NCBI GenBank assembly: GCA_022865685.1
Contig: JALHUB010000194.1
Coordinates: forward strand, 1 to 9,010
Source of the DNA: Dehalococcoidia bacterium
Lineage (GTDB): Bacteria > Chloroflexota > Dehalococcoidia > DSTF01 > JALHUB01
Length of the DNA: 9,010 nucleotides
Direction: 5' to 3'
Position 1 is the first letter of the stretch. Each line of letters starts with the position of its first letter. Shown here one piece after another: positions 1 through 4,735 of this stretch. Position numbers and translations under genes: made by a program. Below the pieces are notes generated by a model that worked only from the letters and a program-made list of their open reading frames with translations, was not told where the DNA came from and did no database searches.

Positions 1-100
1 ATAGGCAATGACTGGTTTTCACGCGTTATCATGACGGGGCTAGGGCTTATAATCCGCTGACCTCACGGTCTTGTGGGTTCGAGTCCCACCCCCGGCACCA
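1..100 (+). repeat. Direct repeat copy 1: tRNA-Leu 3' half (att-like or tRNA-like)
   Basis: This copy matches 1415-1514 with 95 of 100 bases identical and no gaps; it may extend left of the window. Bases 43-100 have the form of a class II tRNA-Leu 3' part. The anticodon loop is 46-52, the variable arm is 59-62 paired with 67-70, and the T stem is 73-77 paired with 85-89 around the loop TTCGAGT. The acceptor strand is 90-96, the discriminator is A97 and CCA is 98-100. The triplet at the anticodon position is TAT rather than the TAA of copy 2. No D arm or normal 5' half precedes it, so it is not a complete tRNA gene. Integrases commonly use tRNA 3' halves as attachment sites, so a junction left by an integrated element is the favoured reading. 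Confidence 0.85.
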
Positions 101-196
101 GCCATCTCAGCGTCCTCTAAGGGGTCCGCATCGCAGAGGCACCGGCGCGGTTCCGGCTCGTTTTACGGTCCTGACGAACGCTGAAGGAGGGGCACA

Positions 197-277
197 ATGG
201 GGCGCAAGGATAAGGGCGGCAAGAAGGTCAAGAAGCCTAAGCAGGACAAGGTCAAGAAAGAGCCGAGCGGGAAGTAA
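197..277 (+). CDS. Small lysine-rich basic protein (26 aa)
   Basis: This short frame runs from ATG 197 to TAA 275-277 and encodes 26 residues, of which 11 are Lys and one is Arg against three acidic residues. A very good Shine-Dalgarno sequence, AGGAGG at 185-190, sits 6 bases before the ATG, which is the main reason to believe it is translated. There is no hydrophobic segment and no recognisable domain. The peptide is probably disordered, and its charge would suit nucleic-acid or ribosome binding, but that is inference. It lies 96 bp downstream of repeat copy 1, inside the putative accessory element. Confidence 0.55.
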   Translation: MGRKDKGGKKVKKPKQDKVKKEPSGK

Positions 278-517
278 GGCGACATCGGCTCTGGCGCGCG
301 CGGTAGGGCGAGTCCTGGCGACAACCTGAGCGTGAGGCGGCGGCGGCGCAGGGTGCGGCCTCAGGTCACATTGCGATGCTGGCTACCTGCAGGGCGATGT
401 CGACGCCTGCCGCGGCTTCACCGGACCCGGACTAGCCTTCCAACCGGCGGCCAACAGTGACGCGCCGGCGTATCGGGCATTGACGGCGCCTCAAGGTGCC
501 CTTCCTTTAAGGCGTGC
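278..517. other. GC-rich intergenic stretch with no recognised gene
   Basis: No reading frame with a credible ribosome-binding site or a recognisable protein was found on either strand here. A TTGACG hexamer at 480-485 resembles a -35 element. The best downstream -10-like sequence, TTTAAG at 506-511, is 20 bases away and is poor, so no promoter is called. The stretch leads into the structured segment at 518-593. Confidence 0.5.
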
Positions 518-593
518 GAGAGTACACAGTAAGTAGTCTCTTTGCTAGAGGGGGTATCTTGCCGGCATATCCCAGTACCCCCTTCGGGGGACT
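518..593 (+). ncRNA. Candidate structured RNA or attenuator-like element
   Basis: Three possible stems are packed into 76 bases. First, 518-525 (GAGAGTAC) pairs with 533-540 (GTAGTCTC) in seven of eight positions around a 7-base loop. Second, GGGGGTA at 550-556 is the exact reverse complement of TACCCCC at 576-582. Third, the same C run can instead pair with GGGGG at 586-590 across a TTC or UUCG-type loop. The last two are mutually exclusive, as in attenuators. No U tract follows the final hairpin. The segment lies upstream of the DUF3303 gene, but that gene has its own better promoter candidate downstream, so a regulatory link is uncertain. No known RNA family is recognised. Confidence 0.3.
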
Positions 594-644
594 AGTCAGG
601 GCACCGCGTGAGGACAACTCCCGCACGCGGATGCGTCGCGTGCC

Positions 645-673
645 TTGACAATCGGCACATCTCCTTGTACGCT
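645..673 (+). promoter_or_regulatory. Sigma70-type promoter candidate for the DUF3303 gene
   Basis: A perfect TTGACA -35 hexamer at 645-650 is followed after 17 bases by TACGCT at 668-673. That hexamer keeps the first two bases and the last T of the -10 consensus. Transcription would start near 680, leaving a leader of about 60 bases that ends in the strong Shine-Dalgarno sequence before GTG 740. The -10 match is weak, so this is a candidate only. Confidence 0.4.
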
Positions 674-739
674 GCGCCCGTCGGAAAGGGCTGGTACGGA
701 CCCCGCAGGGCTCGGGAGCGGAAGAGTAAGGAGGGGTCA

Positions 740-1039
740 GTGCTATTCGCAGACATCTACACGTTCAAGGAGGACTTGAGCGAGGAGAATCAGAAGCGCG
801 TCGTCCAAGTCTTCACCAGTTGGACACCACCTGCCGGGGTTGAGTTCAAAGCCCACTACGAGTTTGCAGACGGCTCGGGCGGCATCGTTATCATGGAGGT
901 GTCGACGGCCGCCGCGTTGTACGAAGGAAACGTTGCTTTCTCCCCCTTCATGCACTTTAGAGTAGAACCGCTGGTCGATATCAAGGAAGGCGTCCCGATC
1001 GAAATGAAGGTATTCGCCTGGCGAGATTCTGTGCGCTAG
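740..1039 (+). CDS. DUF3303-like small protein (99 aa)
   Basis: The predicted protein starts MLFADIYTF, continues with a helix-like region rich in charged residues (about 12-25), and then a stretch of alternating beta-type segments. This agrees in length and layout with DUF3303 proteins, small alpha/beta-barrel-like domains of about 90-100 residues whose function is unknown. I recognise the family by its style (N-terminal strand, then a PAGVEF-type turn, then an IVIMEV strand), so the assignment is moderate. The frame is open from 608, but GTG 740 is chosen because AAGGAGG at 728-734 lies 5 bases before it and the promoter candidate at 645-673 lies inside the longer frame. The gene stands alone and is followed by a hairpin terminator. 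No catalytic motif is visible. Confidence 0.8.
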   Translation: MLFADIYTFKEDLSEENQKRVVQVFTSWTPPAGVEFKAHYEFADGSGGIVIMEVSTAAALYEGNVAFSPFMHFRVEPLVDIKEGVPIEMKVFAWRDSVR

Positions 1040-1083
1040 TCCCGAACGGGTCAGTCAGCATCGTCACCGAGTCACATGGGGTT

Positions 1084-1108
1084 GGGCCGCGGTCCGGCCC
1101 TTTCCGTT
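1084..1108 (+). terminator. Rho-independent terminator after the DUF3303 gene
   Basis: GGGCCG at 1084-1089 and CGGCCC at 1095-1100 form a perfect 6-bp stem around a 5-base loop. The T-rich but interrupted tail TTTCCGTTT follows. It lies 44 bases after the stop codon. The tail is imperfect, so efficiency may be moderate. Confidence 0.5.
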
Positions 1109-1129
1109 TACGGGCAGCCGCCGCTGGTA

Positions 1130-1294
1130 TTAAGTCTGGCGCGTTGGCGAGCACGCGGCCGGCCAGACGACATTCCCGCAGTTGATGCAGTAGACCGTGC
1201 CGTCATCCCCCGGGACGTCCGGCATCATAAAGCCGCCGCAGCGAGTGCAACGGGGTAGCGGGGCGCTTCTCACACAGAGATTGTAACGCAGCAC
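1130..1294 (-). CDS. Small zinc-ribbon protein (54 aa)
   Basis: The encoded protein carries two CxxC knuckles, CTRCGG and CINCGN, separated by an acidic, Gly/Pro-containing loop (PDVPGDDG). This is the usual layout of a single structural zinc ribbon with four cysteine ligands. The frame is open up to 1408, with possible starts at TTG 1408 and ATG 1387. GTG 1294 is preferred because GGAG lies 9 bases upstream, the residues added by longer starts show no domain, and those longer starts would cover a repeat cluster and a promoter-like sequence. The start is the least certain part. Zinc ribbons this small are often found in proteins that bind nucleic acid or other proteins, but nothing here fixes the role. 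It sits alone on the minus strand inside the putative element. Confidence 0.6.
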   Translation of the reverse strand: MLRYNLCVRSAPLPRCTRCGGFMMPDVPGDDGTVYCINCGNVVWPAACSPTRQT

Positions 1295-1320
1295 GTCAAC
1301 CGGCTCCGCTGGAGAGCATT

Positions 1321-1351
1321 CTGCAAACGGATTTGCAAACATACTGCAAAC
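1321..1351. repeat. Three TGCAAAC direct repeats (iteron-like)
   Basis: The heptamer TGCAAAC occurs at 1322-1328, 1334-1340 and 1345-1351, with start-to-start spacing of 12 and 11 bases, close to one helical turn. A degenerate fourth copy, TGCACAG, follows at 1360-1366. The cluster lies 27 bases upstream of the preferred zinc-ribbon start and about 64 bases left of repeat copy 2. It could be an operator for the zinc-ribbon gene or arm-type binding sites for an integrase or excisionase next to an attachment site. Confidence 0.5.
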
Positions 1352-1380
1352 AACTGGCTTGCACAGCCTGTCACGGCGGG

Positions 1381-1409
1381 GCGACATAGCCGCCGAAATC
1401 AGATACAAT
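1381..1409 (+). promoter_or_regulatory. Promoter candidate reading into repeat copy 2 and gatB
   Basis: GCGACA at 1381-1386 (four of six bases match TTGACA) is followed after 17 bases by TACAAT at 1404-1409 (five of six match TATAAT). A transcript would start at about 1416, almost exactly the first base of the 100-bp repeat. The gatB mRNA would then have a leader of about 120 bases made up almost wholly of the tRNA-like sequence. No other good promoter lies closer to gatB. Confidence 0.45.
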
Positions 1410-1414
1410 CCGGC

Positions 1415-1514
1415 ATAGGCAATGACTGGTTTTCACGCGTTATCATGACGGGGCTAGGGCTTAAAATCCGCTGGCCTCGCGGCCGTGTGGGTTCGAGTCC
1501 CACCCCCGGCACCA
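1415..1514 (+). repeat. Direct repeat copy 2: tRNA-Leu(UAA) 3' half, abutting gatB
   Basis: This is the second copy of the 100-bp repeat, offset by 1414 bp from copy 1. The anticodon-position triplet at 1462-1464 is TAA, as in tRNA-Leu(UAA). The variable arm GGCC/GGCC is at 1473-1476 and 1481-1484, the T arm at 1487-1503, the acceptor strand at 1504-1510, and CCA ends at 1514. A normal anticodon stem 5' strand should read about GCGGG, but TAGGG is found, so the tRNA homology appears to begin at about 1457. The bases before that match copy 1 but not a tRNA. The gatB start codon lies 22 bp downstream. It is either an attachment-site remnant or a tRNA-like leader; it should not be annotated as a functional tRNA without RNA evidence. 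Confidence 0.85.
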
Positions 1515-1536
1515 GCAGACCCCTAACAGGTGAGCG

Positions 1537-3024
1537 ATGACGACCAAGACAGCCGTCGAGTACGAGACGGTAATCGGGCTGGAGGTGCACGTGCAGCTCC
1601 AGACGCGCAGCAAGATGTACTGTCGCTGCAGCTCCGACTACGCGAACACGCCGCCGAACACGCACGTCTGCCCCGTCTGCATGGGCATGCCCGGCGTCCT
1701 GCCCGTCATCAACAAGCAGGCGGTCGAGTACACGATCATGACCGCGCTCGCCGTGAACTGCGAGATCCCGGAGAACGCCAAGTTCGACCGCAAGAACTAC
1801 CCCTACCCTGACCTGATGAAGGGCTACCAGATATCGCAGTACGACATGCCCTTCTCCCGCAACGGCTGGCTGGAGGTCGAAGTCGACGGCGCCCGCAAGC
1901 GCGTCGGCATCACGCGCGTCCACCTGGAGGAGGATGTCGCGAAGCTCATCCATCGCCAGAACGAGGCCGGCGAGACGTACAGCCTCGTCGACGTGAACCG
2001 CGCGGGCGTGCCGCTCATGGAGATCGTCTCGGAGCCGGACATCCGCTCGCCGGAAGAGGCACGCCAGTACCTGATGAAGCTGCGCCAGATACTGCGCTAC
2101 ATCGGCGTCAGCGAGGCGAACATGGAGGAGGGCAGCTTCCGCTGCGACGCCAACGTCAGCCTGCGTCCCATGGGCGCGACGGAGCTGGGGGCGAAGGTGG
2201 AGGTCAAGAACATGAACAGCTTCCGCGCCGTGTTTCGCGCCCTCAGCTTCGAGGTTGAGCGGCAGCGGGAAGCGCTCGAGGGCGGTCAGACGCCGGTGCA
2301 GGAGACGCGCGGCTGGGTGGAGGACACCGGCCAGCCGGTCTCCCAGCGGACGAAGGAGTACGCGCACGACTATCGCTACTTCCCGGAGCCCGACCTGCCA
2401 CCGCTGCGACTCGACCGCGACTACGTCGAGAGCATTCGCGTGCGGCTCCCGGAGCTTCCCGACGCCAAAGAGCGACGCTTCATGGCCGGCTACGGCCTCA
2501 GCGAGTACGAGGCGCACCTGCTGACGGAGACGCGCGCCCGCGCGGACTTCTTCGACGCCTGCCTGTCGCCGCTATCCGGCGCCGCGCCTGAAGCGCTGAG
2601 GCAGCGCGCCAAGGCCGTGAGCAATTGGATGCTGGGCGATTTCGCGCGCCTGCTCAACCAGGCGGGAATCGACGTCGAACAGGCGAAGGTTGAGCCGCGC
2701 TCGCTATATGATATGATTGGCTTGATCGAGCAGGGCGCCATCAGCGGCAAGAGCGCCAAGGCCGTATTCGAGGTCATGTTCAAGACGGGCAAACCGCCGG
2801 CGGATGTAGTGCGGGAGTCGGGGCTCACCCAGATTAGCGGCGAAGAGGAGATCGCGGCCGTCATCGACAAGGTGCTTGCCGCCAACCCCAAGGCAGTGGA
2901 CGACTACCGCAGCGGCAAGGAAGAAGCGGTGAAGTTCCTCGTCGGACAGGTGATGAGGGAGACGCGCGGCCGCGCCAACCCGGGGATGGTCAACGATCTG
3001 CTGCGGCAGAGGCTAATGTCGTAA
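1537..3024 (+). CDS. gatB: Aspartyl/glutamyl-tRNA(Asn/Gln) amidotransferase subunit B
   Basis: GatB is the tRNA-binding and kinase subunit of the cytoplasmic GatCAB complex. The complex converts Glu-tRNA(Gln) and Asp-tRNA(Asn) to Gln-tRNA(Gln) and Asn-tRNA(Asn) with ATP and an amide donor. The 495-residue length is normal for the family. The N-terminal signature YETVIGLEVHVQL is at about 9-21. Four cysteines in C29, C31, C45 and C48 (a CRC pair and a CPVC motif) form the usual metal-site pattern. KFDRKNY at 82-88, GYQISQYD at 96-103 and KNMNSF at 224-229 are family motifs. The C-terminal YqeY-like tail ends with FLVGQVM and TRGRANP near 467-482. ATG 1537 has only a weak, close AGGTGAG sequence upstream. 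gatA and gatC are not adjacent in the window. The gene begins 22 bp after the tRNA-like repeat. Confidence 0.98.
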   Translation: MTTKTAVEYETVIGLEVHVQLQTRSKMYCRCSSDYANTPPNTHVCPVCMGMPGVLPVINKQAVEYTIMTALAVNCEIPENAKFDRKNYPYPDLMKGYQISQYDMPFSRNGWLEVEVDGARKRVGITRVHLEEDVAKLIHRQNEAGETYSLVDVNRAGVPLMEIVSEPDIRSPEEARQYLMKLRQILRYIGVSEANMEEGSFRCDANVSLRPMGATELGAKVEVKNMNSFRAVFRALSFEVERQREALEGGQTPVQETRGWVEDTGQPVSQRTKEYAHDYRYFPEPDLPPLRLDRDYVESIRVRLPELPDAKERRFMAGYGLSEYEAHLLTETRARADFFDACLSPLSGAAPEALRQRAKAVSNWMLGDFARLLNQAGIDVEQAKVEPRSLYDMIGLIEQGAISGKSAKAVFEVMFKTGKPPADVVRESGLTQISGEEEIAAVIDKVLAANPKAVDDYRSGKEEAVKFLVGQVMRETRGRANPGMVNDLLRQRLMS

Positions 3025-3070
3025 TCGTCTTTGCGTTGCCCCTCCCTGACTTAGCTATGATTGGCGACAA

Positions 3071-4390
3071 ATGAGGGCAATCCGGCAAAGCAACTTCATC
3101 AAGTGGTTCTACCTGGGCATCAACGTCAAGCGGTGGCTACTGCTGATGAGCCTGGGCGTAGCCATAATGGGCCTCGGCTTCTCCTATTTCCTGCGCGAAG
3201 TCTACGTTTCGTACACCTTCCCTGATTCCGTCTACTACATCACCCTCCAGTTCCTGCCGCGCTGGTTCAGAGGCATCCTCTTTATCGGCATCAGCGGCGG
3301 CGTGATTCTGTTCGCCTTCTGGCGGTTGAACAACTCCCTGCTATCCGCCCTCCTGCGTCGCAGCGGCGACGAGAGCCTGGTCAGCGTCCTCTACAGCAGC
3401 CGCTATCTCGCGCGAGGGCCGAAGGTCGTCGCGATCGGCGGCGGGACCGGCCTGTCGACGCTGCTGCGCGGCCTCAAGGAGTACTCCGGCAACCTGACAG
3501 CCGTCGTGACGGTCGCCGACGACGGCGGCAGCTCCGGCCGGCTGCGTCGCGAGCTGGGCATACTTCCACCGGGCGACGTGCGCAACTGCATCGCCGCCCT
3601 CGCCGACGCGGAGCCTTTGATGACGAAGCTGTTTCAGTACCGCTTCAGCGAAGGCTCCGGCCTGGAGGGGCACAGCTCCGGCAACCTGTTCATCGTCGCC
3701 ATGTCCGGCGTGACGGGCAGCTTCGAGGAGGCGGTCCGCGAGACGAGCCGCGTCCTCGCCGTGCGCGGCAACATCCTCCCGTCGACGCTGGCCAACGTCA
3801 CGCTCTCCGCCCACACCGAGGACGAAGAGGTGATCCACGGCGAGTCGAACATCACCGACTCGCCGAACCGCATTCGCGAGGTCTACCTCCAGCCCGCGAA
3901 CGTCGAGGCGAACCCGGACGCCGTGCGGGCGATACTGAACGCCGACATCATCGTCGTTGGGCCGGGCAGCCTGTTCACAAGCGTCATGCCGAACCTCCTC
4001 GTCGACGGAATCCGGCAGGCGGTGCAGGCGTCGCCGGCTCTCAAGATATACGTGTGCAACGTTGCTACGCAGCGCGGCGAGACGGACTCCTTCACAGTCG
4101 GCGATCACTTCGGCGTGCTGCAGCGCCACCTCGGCGGCCACTTCTTCGACTATGTCCTCGCCAACAGCAACACCCGCGGCAAGCTGCCGGAGAAGGCGCG
4201 CTCGCAGCCGGTGATCGTCGACAGGACGCATCTCAACGGCGCGCGCGTGATATCGGCGGACGTGGTCAGCGAAGACAATCGCTACCACCACGACCCGAAG
4301 AAGCTCGCCGACACGCTCGTCCACCTCTACTACGAGCGGCACCAACTCGAGCAGCTCATCGACAAGGCGACCGAGACCGTCACCGCCTGA
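3071..4390 (+). CDS. yvcK: YvcK/CofD-like protein with N-terminal membrane anchor
   Basis: The catalytic-fold region from about residue 117 onward is YvcK/CofD-like: GGGTGLS at 123-129, VADDGGSSGRLR at 148-159, PPGDVRNC at 166-173, then LFQYRF and GHSSGNL. YvcK proteins (gluconeogenesis factor) bind UDP-sugars and are needed for normal growth and cell shape on gluconeogenic carbon sources in Bacillus; CofD relatives transfer phospholactate in F420 synthesis. The domain family is clear but the exact biochemical role here is inferred. The first 110 residues add two predicted membrane helices (about 22-41 and 68-84), absent from Bacillus YvcK, which would tether the protein to the membrane. No clear Shine-Dalgarno sequence precedes ATG 3071. 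It follows gatB by 46 bp and precedes secG by 34-46 bp, depending on the secG start. Confidence 0.93.
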   Translation: MRAIRQSNFIKWFYLGINVKRWLLLMSLGVAIMGLGFSYFLREVYVSYTFPDSVYYITLQFLPRWFRGILFIGISGGVILFAFWRLNNSLLSALLRRSGDESLVSVLYSSRYLARGPKVVAIGGGTGLSTLLRGLKEYSGNLTAVVTVADDGGSSGRLRRELGILPPGDVRNCIAALADAEPLMTKLFQYRFSEGSGLEGHSSGNLFIVAMSGVTGSFEEAVRETSRVLAVRGNILPSTLANVTLSAHTEDEEVIHGESNITDSPNRIREVYLQPANVEANPDAVRAILNADIIVVGPGSLFTSVMPNLLVDGIRQAVQASPALKIYVCNVATQRGETDSFTVGDHFGVLQRHLGGHFFDYVLANSNTRGKLPEKARSQPVIVDRTHLNGARVISADVVSEDNRYHHDPKKLADTLVHLYYERHQLEQLIDKATETVTA

Positions 4391-4420
4391 TTCGGACTAG
4401 CGGCTAAGCCGGGAATCAGG
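4386..4420 (+). promoter_or_regulatory. Hairpin joining the yvcK stop to the secG ribosome-binding site
   Basis: CCTGATTC at 4386-4393 and GAATCAGG at 4413-4420 are a perfect 8-bp inverted repeat. The loop contains a second stem, CGGC at 4401-4404 with GCCG at 4408-4411. The yvcK stop codon TGA (4388-4390) is in the left arm, and the only good Shine-Dalgarno-like bases before secG (CAGG, 4417-4420) are in the right arm. Ribosomes finishing yvcK would open the stem, which suggests translational coupling. No T tract follows, so it is not a typical terminator. Confidence 0.5.
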
Positions 4421-4436
4421 TAAGTTGTTGAGTGCT

Positions 4437-4679
4437 ATGCATCTCACCGGCGTATTTCTGGCCATAGTCGGCACGACCTATCTGAACGTCATCCAGATAA
4501 TCGTGTCCGCGGTCCTGGTAGTGGTCATACTGCTCCAAGTTCGCGGCTCGGGCTTTGGTGAGTTGGGTACGCAGTCCGTCTTCCGCACGCGACGCGGTGT
4601 CGAGAAGACGCTCTTCCAGGCGACGATCGTCCTGGCGGTGGTATTCATCCTCGTCTCCATGTGGAGCGTTGCATCCTGA
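4437..4679 (+). CDS. secG: Protein translocase subunit SecG
   Basis: SecG is a small membrane subunit of the SecYEG channel that helps SecA-driven protein export. The 80-residue product has the SecG layout. A first membrane helix (about residues 15-34, YLNVIQIIVS and following) is followed by the conserved cytoplasmic loop LLQVRGSGFGELG. Next comes the RTRRGVEKTLF segment, and the second helix is near the C-terminus. ATG 4437 is taken as the start. TTG 4425 and TTG 4428 are in frame upstream, and TTG 4428 is 7 bases after CAGG (4417-4420), so it is a real alternative that would add three residues. The gene is in the same run as yvcK and is probably translationally coupled to it. Confidence 0.93.
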   Translation: MHLTGVFLAIVGTTYLNVIQIIVSAVLVVVILLQVRGSGFGELGTQSVFRTRRGVEKTLFQATIVLAVVFILVSMWSVAS

Positions 4680-4735
4680 GCACGCTTGCGGCCTTCCCTC
4701 CGGCTGCCGTCTATTCGTAAGAGCGGGGCCTCGAC

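Larger units (their letters stand above)
1..1514. mobile_element. Candidate small integrative element or island remnant bounded by tRNA-Leu repeats
   Basis: Two near-identical tRNA-Leu 3' halves flank about 1.3 kb that carries only small accessory genes: a lysine-rich peptide, a DUF3303-like protein and a zinc ribbon. Both copies carry the same non-tRNA sequence on their left side. This is expected when elements sharing one end sequence insert serially at the same tRNA 3' end. No integrase gene is visible in the window, so the unit would have to be a remnant, a satellite using another element's integrase, or part of a larger island reaching left. Recombination between two tRNA-like genes is an alternative. 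Confidence 0.35.

Noticed and set aside
1..100. Complete tRNA gene at either repeat copy
   Set aside because: The D arm and a proper anticodon-stem 5' strand are missing. The upstream GACGGGG gives only a partial acceptor match.
136..163. Possible terminator after repeat copy 1 (CCGG/CCGG with TTTT)
   Set aside because: The core stem is 4 bp and needs a 3-base bulge to extend, so it could easily be chance in GC-rich sequence.
608..739. Upstream extension of the DUF3303 frame
   Set aside because: Start 608 lacks a ribosome-binding site, and the added 44 residues have no domain character. GTG 740 has a strong Shine-Dalgarno sequence and matches the family's N-terminus.
1076..1258. Plus-strand frame of 60 codons
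   Set aside because: It overlaps the terminator and the zinc-ribbon gene, and it has no ribosome-binding site or recognisable sequence.
1321..1351. TGCAAAC repeats as a CRISPR array
   Set aside because: The repeats are only 7 bp with 4-5 bp gaps, which is far too short for CRISPR repeats and spacers.
1399..2517. Long minus-strand open frame opposite gatB (372 codons)
   Set aside because: It is the mirror of a high-GC coding region. Its start reads through the tRNA-like repeat, giving the GLEPTR-type peptide often seen when tRNA genes are translated in antisense, and gatB in the other strand is unmistakable.
3341..4345. Minus-strand open frame opposite yvcK (334 codons)
   Set aside because: It has low-complexity, Arg/Val/Ala-rich composition without a domain, and it lies fully inside a well-supported plus-strand gene.
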